Part shown: positions 11,170 through 23,329 of the stretch, in pieces | Numbering within the stretch: position 1 is the stretch's first letter | Layout: the number at the start of each line of letters is the position of its first letter | Assembly: GCA_009809945.1 (NCBI GenBank) | Contig: WTPW01000627.1 | Coordinates: 295,051 to 359,050 of the forward strand | Source: Gigaspora margarita | Lineage: Eukaryota; Glomeromycota; Glomeromycetes; Diversisporales; Gigasporaceae | Direction of reading: 5' to 3' | DNA length: 64,000 nt | Notes under the pieces: model-generated | Databases searched by the model: none | The model's input: the letters and a program-made list of their open reading frames with translations, nothing else | What the model was told of the DNA's origin: nothing | Position numbers and translations under genes: made by a program

Positions 11170-12690
11170 TGCTGTTACTTATAAATTAAATAAGTTGGCT
11201 TACCTCAATTTTGTGTATAAATTTATGCAAAAAATTATTTAAATTTATGTTTTGTAAACATATACACATAACCCCTTTTTAAATTTTAAATATGTATTCT
11301 TTAGTATTTAATGATTTTTAATTTACAGCCAAAGTATTTAATCTCTAGTAGTTTGAAGTTTATCTTTCTTTAAAGTTGGTCAATTCTTTACTATTTTCTT
11401 TAAGTCAAATAAGTGAGTTACTCTATATAATAATATAATTGGTTAAAATAATCTTTTAAAAATATAAAAAATTTCATTAAGCATATCTACCAATTTGTTT
11501 TGACCCTAAATTGGCCAATCATAATTGAGAATTATTTGTTGTTAAAATTTATGCACATCTAAAATGTGTGCCAGGTTGGTGGCACAGCAAAATTATTTAA
11601 AGTTAATTATTGTTAGAATAAGAGGTAGAGTTAGAAGTTAAAAAGAGCTTTTATAATTGCCTAACAAAAACTTTTTGTTAGAGCACTAAAGGTGGTTTCT
11701 TATACAGATTTTGATAAATAAACAATTTTTGGCAATACAAACATTTGCTTTGAACTTTCCTGATCATGTTATATTACACCTAATCATGAAATCTAATTTG
11801 TGATAGGCAATATGTGCCACAGTTGTGTTACCAACCTGAACACATTTCAGAAATGCAAAATTTATTACAAGGTGAGTTTTTACAAAAAGAGTCTTTTAAT
11901 TGATGATCTGCTAGTCATTTGGTACATGATCATAGTGTAACATTATGGAAAAACATTTATATAATTGGCTAAGTTTTGTAAATATATCCATGATTTTCTG
12001 TGATAATTAGACAATCAAAATACATAATACTTAAAAAGATTTATTGTTATTTTAATTTATCATAGTGCTAAAAAATAAAAAAAAAAGCTTATATAAAAGC
12101 TCACAACTAATAAATATGTACAAGAAAATTTATTACATATATATAGAATAGATAAATATAATAAAGTAAGTTAAATATAATTTTTATTACTAATAAACCC
12201 AAGCTCATTAAAGAATCTACAAGCTATAAACTACACTTTAATTTATAATTAACAAATTCAAATACTCTGAAAAACTGATCAAATTTAAATATTAAATCTG
12301 GGTCTTCTATTCTGAAATTAAGCTACCTTTTTTGGGCAAAAAATTATACAAATCGAACTTTTGATTTTTGGAAAAATTGAAAAATGTACTAATAAAAAGT
12401 TGTTTAAACACTACCAAATTTTTATTATAAGTGTATTTTGATGTTCTGAACAAGTTTATTTAATGGTACTTTTGAGGTTTACTTAGTAAAATTTAGACTT
12501 AATATGTAGCAACTGCTGATCTGCTTGTGAACAAAGTCACAAGGTGGTACATTATTGTGAGTCACCGGACTTTCTGTGTGATAGCAGATCACTAATGAAA
12601 TAGTATTTTAGATAATCTGATGATCTGCATCATTCTTTGTTCTTTGAATTTTCTGTTCGACATTGTGTCCAGCTCCGTCGCAGGAACAAG
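11170..12690. other. AT-rich intergenic region with one MITE; no gene seen
   Basis: Apart from the core-family MITE at about 11550-11865, this stretch is low-complexity. The part at 12318-12490 is homologous, in reverse, to the MITE at 33201-33501 ('AATAAGCTACC' family) but its ends are worn. Confidence 0.5.
11550..11865. mobile_element. Core-family MITE, copy 1
   Basis: Imperfect inverted ends with the blocks AATGTGTGCCAGGTTGGTGG (near 11559) and 'ACCAACCTGAACACATTT' (near 11832). The core contains 'TTTTTGTTAGAGCACTAAAG' near 11672, shared with copies at 16.5, 17.0, 27.9, 38.4, 43.6 and 59.0 kb whose termini differ. Non-coding. Confidence 0.65.
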
Positions 12691-13329
12691 CCAGTTTTTT
12701 ATCAAGAAGAAAGGAGAAATTTCAAGTCTTTAAGAAATTTTTATACTACTATATCACAGCTGAAAACTTTTAGAAAAAAAAAAACTTATTTTTATATGCA
12801 CTCTTAAACCAAGGATTATTATACCAATATTGTGGAGCGAACTAGATCGTAAGTTTGAAGCTTCACAGATATTGGTGTTCTTATATAAGATACAAATTGG
12901 ACTTGAACCAGAAACATGCCGTTAAAGTGAAGCTGTTTACCATGGTTCATTTTATGAACACCATGTTAAGGAATTTAGATCCTCGCGATAATTTTTGGGA
13001 GGAAAAGAAATAACTGATGCACTTTGCAAGAACGCTATGCTGACTTCTTTGGATCTTGTATTGTGAACCTGAAGTAGGAGAAGCATTAGCGGATATGTAT
13101 GCAAGTACATTATATTGATACTTTGAATACTTTGAATCTTGAAGACAATCGTTAAAGAGCAAGCAGGAAAAGCATCAGTTAAAGAACACTACATTGACTT
13201 CCCTGTATCTTAGTAAGAGTGATCTTGGATCAGAGGGGAAAAGGCATTAGCTAAGGCACTTCGCAAGAATATATGGAGTAGAATCAATAATGATGCACCT
13301 TGCAAGAGTGCTCTAGATCTTGATATTCA

Positions 13330-14390
13330 TTTATAAGCGAAGCAGAGAAAAGCATTAGCCAAAAAAATTGGAGTTGAAAAGGATGGACATAAAGCATTAT
13401 TTGTTATCAAAATCTGCAGACATGGGTAATGCTATTGGAATAAAAGCTGTTGGTGTCTGTCATTATAAAGAAATTGGAGTTTGAAAGGACAGACACAAGG
13501 CATTTGTTTGTTACCATAAATCTGCTAATACGTGTAATGCTAAAGAGAAAGGAACATATAGGGTTGGATATTGTTATAAAGGTGAACGTAAGGCTTTTGG
13601 TTATCATCAAAATCTGCAAAAATTATGCTCATGGAACAAATATGGTTGGATATGGTTATCTTGATGGAACTGGAGTTAAAAAGGAAAAAAAAGAAGCTGC
13701 CGATATGGGTCATGTTTAAGCAGATTTAGAGGTTGATTATTGTGATTGAAATGGAGTCAGAGTACTGAAAGATGTACAATGAGCAAATTATTGAAATAGG
13801 AAAGGTGGATTCGCGACTATATATTATGCATTTGAAGGTGCTATATAGTTGTGCTTCAGATCTTGAATCAATCCAGTCTCAAGATTTGATTCACCAAGAT
13901 TTTTCATTCTGGGACTACCTTCATATGTAGCACATGAAGTCTAAAAGGGTAAACCATTCATGCAAGCAGCTGATATCTACAGCTTTAGAGTCATAATGTC
14001 TGAGATGTCAAATTAGAGAAGTGCATTTGATGGTGAATCGGTCAACATTAGTTGAACATTTAGAAATTGGTCAGAGTAAAGGCCAGAGTTTGGTAAAGGA
14101 ACATCTGATTGTTATGCGAGATCAGCCAAGTAATATAGAGATTATGATTAAAGAATAAATAACCCACAGCAACTATTATTGGCACTAAAATTGGCTATTG
14201 GCTTGATAGCGAATTTAAGAAATGATTCTTGGAAGCCAATAAAATTAAACATGATATTAATACAAAAACATCCAAATTACAGTAAATGAAGGATACGAGT
14301 TGAAAGGGATGAAAAGAAAGTATCTAGATATTATAAAAAATCAGCAGAGATAGGAAATAAGAATGAAATGAATATTTTGGATATAAATAG
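13330..14390 (+). pseudogene. Sel1-repeat / TKL-type kinase pseudogene
   Basis: Sel1 repeats are readable across frameshifts: GVEKDGHKA then YQKSADMGNA (13362-13430), a second unit near 13470-13540, and GYGYLDGTGVKKE (13645-13690). The kinase part follows: a glycine-loop-like GGFATIYYAFEG (about 13806), then LIHQDF (about 13885, catalytic-loop HRD read as HQD), then PYVAHEV and KPFMQAADIYSF (13920-14000; the APE Pro is His). After the kinase, KKSAEIGNKNEM (about 14330) is another Sel1 unit. Most of the N-lobe is missing and several stops and indels are present. Sel1-kinase proteins are an expanded, probably signalling, family in arbuscular mycorrhizal fungi. Weak Sel1-like traces may extend back to about 12690. 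Confidence 0.75.
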
Positions 14391-14399
14391 ACATACAAG

Positions 14400-15195
14400 C
14401 GCAGATATCTGTATGTGTATGAGTAAGACAGGTGTAAACACCTCATACCATATTTGAATTATAGGCTAAGAGACGAACTGTATGTTCATGTAAGGGTAAA
14501 AATAAGGTATACAGACATATATGTTTATGTGTATATGTTTGTGTGTATAAGTGGAGTGGGTGTGTACACCCCACACTGCTCACAGATTAAAGGGAAAAAA
14601 TTAGAAAGAAAATGAACACACAAGTTCATGTAGAAGGTCAAGCGAGGCATATAAATGCATAGGTCATGTATGGGTATGAGTAAGGTGAGTTTGAACACCC
14701 CACACCGTCTTTAAATTATGGTAAATGGTAAATAATATACGGATTTGAAGCGGGTGTGTACACCCCATACCACTCTTAAGAAATGGTGACTTATATAGTA
14801 TACCGAACAGGCATTTGTAGAAAAAAAAGAGAAGGGATAAGAAAGGAAGAAAAAAAAACCCCTCTGAGAAGAAAACGAGCATGCATGTGTATAGAGGTAA
14901 AAAATGCATATGCTTGTGTGTGGGTATAAGTGAGGCAGGTGTGAACACCCCATACCGCCAAAAATTACTGTTAAGGGAAATGATAGATAGATTAAAGCAG
15001 CTGTATATACCCTACACTGCTCCTAGATAAGGGTAACTTATATAGTATACCGGAAAAAAAAAGTAGAAAGAGAAAAAGAAGGAAACCAAAGAAATTGAAC
15101 ATACACATTCGTATAGGGGAAATAAGCAAGACATATGAATGCATATGTTCATGTGTGAATATGAGTAGGGTGAGTGGGAACACTTCACAAAGTAA
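14400..15195. repeat. Degenerate minisatellite around a GTGTGAACACCCCA-like motif
   Basis: The motif recurs at least six times (near 14430, 14560, 14690, 14755, 14938 and 15000), each followed by 'CACACTGC' or 'CATACCGC' and then an AT-rich spacer, with intervening 'GTATGAGTAAG' and 'TTATATAGTATACCG' blocks. It directly follows the Sel1/kinase pseudogene. The overlapping minus-strand frames here are products of the repeat. Confidence 0.65.
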
Positions 15196-15639
15196 AAATC
15201 TTTAGGATTCTAATCATTTTTGATTATTTTCTATAGTGAATATTCATGCTTTTTGAAACCAATAGTAAAAAAAATATGTATTTTTATTGTGAAATACTAT
15301 GTTCTCAAAAAGTAATTTAAAGTGTATAAATAAGTTAATCAAGTAATTGATTTGTATTAACCAATTAGATGAAGGTCCTCACATAAAGTATAATATGATG
15401 CAAATTACTATATAAATCACTTATAGGCAAATTGCTATAATCATCCAAGAAAAACTATTTTTTTACTATATTAACAAGTCTTGTCGATTAATTGAAAATT
15501 GTAAAGCTCATTAAAATGCATTTAATAGTAGTTAGATTAAGAAAACAGCCTAGTAAATACAGAGATATTTTCAAAAAATGATTGACTGACTATATAAAAT
15601 TTTTATAAAAAAATATTAATGCAATTAGTGGCATTTTAC

Positions 15640-16200
15640 ACTTCCTATCTTATTTTGTTTTTATTTTTTAAATTATAGTAAATTAAAAAAATCTAATCTT
15701 TAACCAAAGTTTTTAGATTCTATATAGTGCAAAATAAAAAATCAACTTTGTATAGCGTAATCTTAAACGAAATTATTCTATTAATTTACAGTAAATAAAA
15801 AAAAATAAAAATAATAAATAAAAAATCTAATCAACTGACCAAAGTTTTTAAATTCTATATAATGCAAAATAAAATCAACATTAAAATCAACTTTGTGTAG
15901 TCTAAATAAAAAATTAACTTTGTATAGTCTAATTTTAAATGTAAATATTTATTAATTTACAATAAATTAAAAAAAATCAAACTACTAGCTGAAGTTTTCA
16001 GGTTTCATATAATGCAAAACAAATAATCAACTTTGTATGACCTAATCTTAGATGAATATTATTCTATAAATTTATAGTAAATTAAAAAAAATGCAACTAA
16101 CTAATCCAAGTTTTTAGATCTCATGTAATGTAAAATTAATAATCAACTTTGCATGGTCTAATTTTAGTTATAAATATTATTTTTTTTAATTTTAAAAATA
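15640..16200. repeat. AT-rich tandem array, about 115-120 bp unit (array 1)
   Basis: Each unit contains, in order, TAAATTAAAAAAA, an 'AACTGACCAAAGTTTTTAGA' block, TATATAATGCAAAATAAA, 'CAACTTTGTATAGTCTAA' and ATTATTCTATTAATTTA. About five diverged units. The same unit forms arrays 2 and 3; arrays 1 and 2 are separated only by the inserted block 16205-17275. Confidence 0.8.
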
Positions 16201-16204
16201 CTTT

Positions 16205-17274
16205 AATTCACCTGTAGTGATCATCACCAGTAATCTACAATGCATAACAATATAAACAAAACAAATAGTTTATATTAAATAAAAATTAATTGCCAATTCG
16301 CCTAAGAAGAATAGAATTCCATATAAACAAATTACTATGCATTTTATATAGTTTGGAAATTTTCTTTTCCTCTATAGCTAAATATTTTTTTTATGAAAAA
16401 ACTAAATTTACCCTTAGGGTTTGCTACCCAGTTACACAAACTACAAAATGTTTATTTATAAGGTCAAATACCCACTATGTTATAGAATTAAATTTTTGTA
16501 TTTGTTAGTTTAGAGTTAGGGTAAGCACCAAAATTAGGGTTAGAGTTTGGCAGTTATATAGTAAAATCGCTTAAAGAAAACTTTTTGTTAGAGCACGAAA
16601 GGTGTTTTTCTATGCAAATTTTGAGCAATAAGCAATTTTTAATAAAATGAATGTTTTTTGCAATTTTGGATCGTGTTACGTTACACAAGATCCTAAAATC
16701 TAATTGGTTTTTGCTGTGGGTGGGTATATACCCACCAGGTACAAATAAAAATTCTTTTTTTTTATTATGCTAATATATTTTGAATTACTAAATAAAAATG
16801 TGAAAAGATGTTTTTATATATAATATTAAAATATTAAAATTGATCAAGTAGATTATAAAATATTTAAAGTTTAAAATTCACAACAAAATAAATTTTTATA
16901 TGTTTAGAGGAAAAAAGATTTCAAAACTATATAAAATACATAGTAATTTGCGCTATAGTAACTATATAATAATACTATTATTCTTATGTCGATTGCTAAT
17001 TAAATCCTTTTAATATTAGGGTAAGGGTAAAGGTTAGAGATTAGAACAGGGCTTTATATATAGTAAAATTTAGGAAGGAATTTTTTTTTGCATAAAAAAA
17101 AGTAGTTTCATAGACAAAATTTTAGGTTAGAAGCAATTTTAGCAATTTTTAAAATTTTTTTGTTTTTGTTACACAAATTAATCTACATGTTATACCTAAT
17201 CCTGAATTTTAATTGGCAAATTGACTGTCGGTAATGATCACTAGTGGTGATAAATAGTAAACCTCTTTTAATTT

Positions 17275-17275
<1 letters not shown>
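16205..17275. mobile_element. Core-family MITE cluster inserted in the tandem array
   Basis: Two copies of the conserved core are present in the same orientation (about 16505-16715 and 17025-17215). The first ends in a palindromic 'GTGGGTGGGTATATACCCAC' near 16706; the second ends near 'AATGATCACTAGTGGTGA' (17233), which resembles the left border near 16215 in reverse. The block interrupts the tandem array. No coding sequence. Confidence 0.55.
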
Positions 17276-17336
<61 letters not shown>

Positions 17337-18056
17337 AACCTATTAAGTAAGTTTTCAAATTTCATATAATGCAAAATATAAATAAATTAGTGTAACTAAT
17401 CTTAGATGTAAATATTATTTTATTAATTTATAGTAAATTAAAAAAAAGTACTAACTGATCCAAGTTTTCATATTCTATATAATACAAAATAAATAATTAA
17501 CTTTGAGTGGTCTAATCTTAGACATAAACATTATTCTATTAATTTACAGTAAATTAAAAATATATATATATATATCTTATTTACTGACCAAAGTTTTCAG
17601 ATTCTATAATGCAAAATAAAAATCAAATTAGTATAATTTAATTTTAGATATAAGTATTATTTTATTAATTTATAGTAAATTAAAAAAAAATTTAACCAAG
17701 TAACTAAGGTTATCAGATTCCATATAATGCAAACTGAAAATCAACTTTGTGTAGCCTAAATAAAAAATTAATTTTGTATGGTCTAATTTTAAATATGAAT
17801 ATTCATTAATTTACAATAAATTAAAAAAAATTGGATTAACTAACTGAAGTTTTTAGATTTCATATAATGCAAAATGAAAAATTAACTTTGTATAGTCTAA
17901 TTTCTAATATGAACATTATTTTATTAATTTCAAGTAAATTAAAAAAATATAACTAACTAATTCAAGTTTTCAGATTTCATATAATGCAAAATAAATAATA
18001 AACTCTAATTTTAGAAGTGAATATTATTTTATTAATTTATTGTAAATTAAAAAAAA
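17276..18056. repeat. AT-rich tandem array (array 2) with a 51 bp A-run
   Basis: Six or so units of the 115-120 bp repeat. An uninterrupted A-tract occupies 17284-17334, at the position where other units have only 7-10 A; a short (TA)n stretch lies at 17560-17574. The A-tract could be slippage or a remnant retroposon tail. Confidence 0.8.
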
Positions 18057-18074
18057 AAAATCAAAGTGTAGTAT

Positions 18075-18260
18075 AGAGTTAACACCTCTATCTGGATTTA
18101 TATATCCAGATATATACTATGTCATGTAATATAATGTGACATAATGTTTTATATCTGGATATAAATAAATCTGGATTTAAATTTATATCCAGATATATAC
18201 TATGATAAAACTGGATTGATCCGGATATAAAAACTATATCCAGATAGAGGAATTAACTCT
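18075..18260. mobile_element. Short palindromic MITE built from TATCCAGATA units
   Basis: 186 bp with inverted ends AGAGTTAACACCTCTATCTG and the imperfect reverse. Flanks are AGTAT on both sides (18070-18074, 18261-18265). The interior carries six copies of ATATCCAGATA or its complement, so almost all of it can fold. Confidence 0.75.
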
Positions 18261-18472
18261 AGTATAGCAACATAGTGTAGTTAGTTTGTGGTCACCCCAA
18301 GTACTTGCAACTAAAAGGTATATGGTTTAAATCCTACTAGAGACATTTCAAAAAAAAATATCTATGTATTATAATAACTGTTATCTAAAATTTTTTTAAA
18401 CGGATATTGATCAATATATAATAGTTAATTCATGATCCATATGCCAAACAGTGATAATCTATAGTAATATAT

Positions 18473-18884
18473 AGGAAAAGCAATTATTGTTTATCAAATT
18501 TCTGGAATCTGACACTGTCAGAGCAATAACAATTTTTTTACTAAGCTAACCTTACTTCTCCACTAATTGAAGGTTGTAGAGCACATTTTTGTGATTCTAA
18601 TAGTGATAAAATTATTAAAATTGGACCAGTAGATCACGACCATATAGAGTTTCTATGTAAACAATAATATTGTTTACATAGAAACTTATATGGTCATGAA
18701 GTGTTTTTTAATGATATCTTGTGATCTACTAGTCCAATTTTAATGATTTTACCACTATTAGAATCGCAAAAATGTGCTCTACAACCTCAATTAGTGGAGA
18801 AGTAAGGTTAGCTTAGTAAAAAAATATTATTGCTCTGACAGTGCCAGATTTCAGAAATTTGATAAACAATAATTAGTTTTTCCT
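18473..18884. mobile_element. Foldback element, near-complete hairpin
   Basis: About 412 bp. The left arm from 18473 and right arm ending at 18884 are reverse complements over about 190 bp each, meeting near 18665 at 'AATAATATTGTTTAC'. Matching landmarks are 'TCTGACACTGTCAGAGC' (left) and 'GCTCTGACAGTGCCAGA' (right). No coding capacity. Confidence 0.8.
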
Positions 18885-18900
18885 AATTTTACTATATATA

Positions 18901-19195
18901 GGGGTCGTCTAAAGCCATGTACACATGTAACATTTTTGTGTAAATTAACCAACCAGAGTCGCAAATTTTTGTTTACACAGATCAGCCCGAAGAAGATAAA
19001 AAACAAAAAAAATGCAAAAACATAAAAACAGCAGTTCAAACCTGTCTTGGGCCATTAATAAAAAATGCAGGGAAAGCAATTTTACCTATATATTTGTTCT
19101 AACTCTAATTCTGACCCTGATGCTAAACAGGCTCTAACTCTAATTTTAACTAAATTTTTAAAAAATCATGTGGGTACATGACTTTAGCCATCCCC
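18901..19195. mobile_element. MITE, sister of the one at 10289
   Basis: Inverted ends GGGGTCGTCTAAAGCCATGT and, reversed, GGGGATGGCTAAAGTCATGT, flanked by TATATA. The core near 19020-19110 ('AAAAACAGCAG' followed by 'AAACCTG') is shared with 10289-10566, as is the outer GTCTAAAGC signature. Confidence 0.75.
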
Positions 19196-20824
19196 TATAT
19201 ATGGTAATATATGCAGCCGCTGTTTAGTATACAGATCACGAATTAATTATTTTATATTGATTAAAAAAATAGCATTATATATCGATTAAATTGTTAAAAT
19301 TAATATATATCTATAATTAAAATATATCATTTTCTATATAAATTGTTATATATCTATAAATTGATTATAATTATAATTATTTGGATCAATATATAATGAT
19401 TAACAGATCTTTAATGATTGCATAGTCTAGATATTTTTTGTAACTATTATTTAACTTTATGTATTACAATCTATTAGTAAATTTATATATGTGAAATATT
19501 TCAAAAGACCTTGTACACTACAAGATAAGTACAATATATTTCAAAATATTTTAGGTCTAATATTTTTAAAATATTTCAAATTCTTTTGAAATATTTTAGA
19601 ACTAAAAAACCAAGCTAGAATAGTAGATCTGTAGCCTAGAACATACCACGAGTGTGTTTGACTAATATTTTCAAAATATTTCAATAATAGTATTACAAGA
19701 TCAGATTAGACTTTGTTTATTTTTTTTGTTTATAATTTAGATCTTCTATTAATTTTACATTGTTTTTCATTTTTATTTTGTTTTTTTTTGGCTTCATTTT
19801 ATTTTTTTAGTTTTGTTTTGTTTTTTCAATTTTTTTTTATTTATTATTTTTTAATTATTTTTTATTTTATTTCTACATTTACAAAACACTACCTCTAACT
19901 TCTCTAGCACTTTGCAAGAAATCCAATGACTTTTTAGTACATTGTGCAAACCAACTTAGCCTTCTGACACTTTGCAAGAACATACAACTGATTTTTCTAG
20001 CAATTTATAAAATTTTAAAAATGCCTTTTTAGAAAAATAAAAATTTAGTTAGTGCTTTATTTATTTTTCATTTGATATTTTTCATTTTTTTTTGTTTTTG
20101 TTTTTGTTTTTTATTTATTTTTTTTATTAATTTATTTTATTTTAGCACTTAGTGAAAAAAATAATCTAGGCTTTTTCAATACTTTGCAAGCAAACCCAGA
20201 TTTTTTTAGCACTTTGCAAGAATATATACAACTTGATTTTGGCAATTTCTATTACAAACACTTGCTTTAGAGATATGAAGATTTGGGGTTATTTTTTTTA
20301 TTCAGTTTACTTATATTTTCATTTTTTTTGTTTGTTTTCTTTTTACTTATTTCTTTAATTTTTATTTTTTTTTATTTATTATAGCACTTTGCAAAAACCT
20401 TGATTTTAACAATTTCTGAATTGCAAAAATATAACTCTTACTTTAGAAAAATAGAGATTTGGGGGCTTTGTTTATTTTTTTTATTTAGTTTGCTTATATT
20501 TTTGTTTTTTGTTTTTCTCTTTTTTTTTATTTATTTTTTATTAATTTTATTTTATTTTATTTATTTCTAACTTTTTTTAGATTTTTGCAAAAAAACAAAC
20601 CAACTTTTTGAGCACTTTACAAAAATGCCAACTTTAACTTTTCTGGCACTTTGCAAGAATAGTGAATATGAGTGAATATGATAGTAAAACAAAAAAGGAA
20701 ATAATAACTAACTGCAAAATAAAAAAATAAGTTTGTTGGGCTAGTATTTTTATAGAATTAGATTAACAAAGTGTGAAAGTTGTTTAAAATATTATTTTTT
20801 TATAAAGAATATATAATAATATAT

Positions 20825-21550
20825 GGGTATTGCTATTTACACCATGGTTTTTGCTATTTGCACTATGGATTTTGTGTAACATTAGATTATTAACCAACCT
20901 TTTCTATTTGCACCATGGTAATATATATTGCACCAATAAAAACTCTTTATTTTTTATAGATTAACAATATATAAAAAAGATTTTTTGCAAATTTTGTATA
21001 ACCTTAGGCTTTTTAATGTTGCACCAATAAAAACTCACCTTTTTTTGTAGATTAACAACATGTAGGGTGCAGGATAAGTTTTTCGCAATTTTTGTATAAC
21101 TTTGGGACTGGTTAGAATATTCTAATAGGGCCTGCTAATCTAATTTTATACTGTGGGCCAACCCTAACCCTAATTATATAATGCGGGCCAACCCTTACCC
21201 TAATTTCTTAAGGCCTTAACATAATGCGGGCCAGAATTTTGCAATTTTGTATAACCTTGGGCTATTTTCATATTGCACCAGTAAAAACTCGCATTTTTTG
21301 TAAATTAACAACATGTAGGGGTGCAGAATAAGATTTTCACAATTTTTGTGTAACCTTAGACCGTTTTAATGTTGCACCAATAAAACCTCACCTTTTTTTG
21401 TAGATTAACATGTAGAGGTGCAAAATAAGATTTTTTCAAATGTTCATATAACTATACCATGGTGCAAATAGAAAAGGTTGATTAATGATCTACTGTTACA
21501 CAAAATTCATGGTACAAATAGCAAAAACCATGGTGTAAATAGCAGTATCC
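20825..21550. mobile_element. hAT-like element with about 95 bp inverted repeats and internal tandem units
   Basis: Ends GGGTATTGCTATTTACACCA and, reversed, GGATACTGCTATTTACACCA, flanked by an 8 bp duplication TAATATAT (20817-20824, 21551-21558). Inside are four diverged units of 'TTGCACCAATAAAAACTCAC' plus 'AACATGTAGGGGTGCA'. Absent from repeat copy B, which confirms insertion. Non-coding. Confidence 0.82.
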
Positions 21551-21605
21551 TAATATATAATAAAGTATATAATATTGATTAAAAATATATATTTAGTTTA
21601 AAATA

Positions 21606-22167
21606 TCCCTTAAATAGTAAGCAATTGCAGGCAAATTTGCCTGCAATTTTTTCTATAAATATTTCTTTGATTTAGATTTTTAAATATTTAAAATATTTAA
21701 ATAAAATTTTATAAAATAATATTTGAAAATAAAGATTATATTTTTGCTATATTTGTATTTAAATTATAAGAAAATAAATTGTAGTTGCTTATAAGCACAA
21801 AATATACAAATTTCAAAAAAAAATTTTTAATTAAAAAAATATTTTAAAACTTTTTGGTGAACTCTTTAAATATTAATTTTAGATCTATTGTTCTTAATAC
21901 AACTTTTTAGATTATATAAAGGATTACAATTTTCATTATTACAAGTTTTATAATTTACTTGTAAGTTCTACAAACTTTGAACTTTAATTAATTAAAAGTT
22001 ATTTAATAAAATTAAAAAAATTTTATAATTAAGTTAATAAAATAAATTTCAAATAAAATTTTATATTAAATAACAAATTTCTAAATTATTTATTTTTGTT
22101 TTATTTAGAAAAACCTTAAATATTTTTAAAATTGTAGGCAAATTTGCCTGCAAGACCTTTTAAGGGA
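21606..22167. mobile_element. Palindrome-ended TA-type MITE, copy a
   Basis: Ends TCCCTTAAA and TTTAAGGGA, flanked by TA. Just inside each end is GCAGGCAAATTTGCCTGC (21631; one mismatch in the copy near 22135). The empty site is visible in repeat copy B near 30625. The interior is A/T-rich and non-coding. Confidence 0.82.
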
Positions 22168-22646
22168 TATGTATAATAATAATTAACAAATAAAAATAAA
22201 ATTTTTATATTAAATTGTGAAACCTTGTAAAAATTTGCAAAACCTGTAAAACGTTTAAAAATTTGCAAAAACCTGTAAATGTTTAAAAATTTGCAAAAAT
22301 CATGATTATGCAAATATAATATTAATTGATATAGTATATATCAATTAATATTTATATCAAATATATATCGATTACTATCACTATTGATAGAAATCAACAG
22401 GGTGTTTAGTATCAATATATGTTACAAATCATAATTTAAAATAAAATTTATATTTTCTACTTAGCCTGCTAACCTTTTAATCACACTAATACTTGTTTAT
22501 TATAACTTTTTTTAAAACTAAACCCTAACTTAACTCCTAAACCTAAAAAATGCACTTCAAAATAATTTAGTTTTCAAGATTTTATACTATAATTTTATTT
22601 TAATTTGGATTTCATTTTATCTGGTACAATATATATCTTATCCAGT

Positions 22647-23171
22647 ATCAGAGGTAGAATTGGATATTGGTCAGAACCACGTGATGTCAATTTTCGCCAG
22701 AGTTTCCATGAAGGTACCATGATCACCTGGTTGAAAACTGGTTCTGCGCACAGCCCACCGATTGAATGAATTTATCTAAATCGGGAAGGACATTAAATGC
22801 AAGATCGAAGAAGCTTCGATATGGTGTGATTCTGACCTTTGAGTAAGAAAATTATGGGATAGATGATAGATTTTATGAATCCTATTAGAAGTAGAATAGT
22901 ATAAAAAGATCATGTAATTTACTATTCCAAGGCATGAATTGAAGGTGTCGTTACTTGTCCTGTGAATAAAAATTAAGAAACTGATCTTGGTTTTCTTTGT
23001 CCCTTATTTATAAAAATAAACAGTCCCGTTGACTCACCTTATATTCAATACACCTTAGCCTTGCCAAATCATACCGCCTCTCACATTAGGTATATTGTGA
23101 AGTGTTTCTTTGGTCTTGGTGGTTGGTGGTTGTCCATCCCGTGATGCCAGCCCAGATATCTGCCTTCAACA
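22647..23171 (+). mobile_element. Candidate solo LTR
   Basis: A block of higher sequence complexity than its surroundings, flanked by CCAGT (22642-22646 and 23172-23176). In order it has TATAAAAAG (near 22899) and AATAAA (near 22964), as expected for an LTR's U3/R signals, and it ends CAACA. The start is not the usual TG, no internal retrotransposon domain is present, and the flanking repeat could be chance. An unrelated low-copy sequence is the alternative. Confidence 0.35.
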
Positions 23172-23329
23172 CCAGTTAGTAATCAATATATATCTATATA
23201 TAAAATTTGCTAATGTTATACATGCCAAAATTGTAGATCTATCTATATACTAGATTGTACCAACTCATATTGGTAGTATTGAGTTATGTCAAGTATATAG
23301 TACAAAATAAATTTTGGAGGAAAAACTAT

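Larger units (their letters stand above)
19490..22330 (+). repeat. Large dispersed repeat, copy A, carrying two transposon insertions
   Basis: Collinear in reverse orientation with 32110-30480. Shared landmarks in order: AATATTTCAAAATATTT-rich head (19500-19690), 'TATTACAAGATCAGAT' (19690), repeated CACTTTGCAAGAA units (19905-20660), 'GAAATAATA(A/G)CTAACTG' (20698), and 'ATTAAATTGTGAAAC' (22208). Insertions at 20825-21550 and 21606-22167 are absent from copy B. Net length is about 1.55 kb. No conserved reading frame, so its class is unknown. Confidence 0.75.

Noticed and set aside
14664..14953. Overlapping minus-strand frames of 94 and 80 codons
   Set aside because: Two frames of the same degenerate minisatellite; no conserved protein between units.
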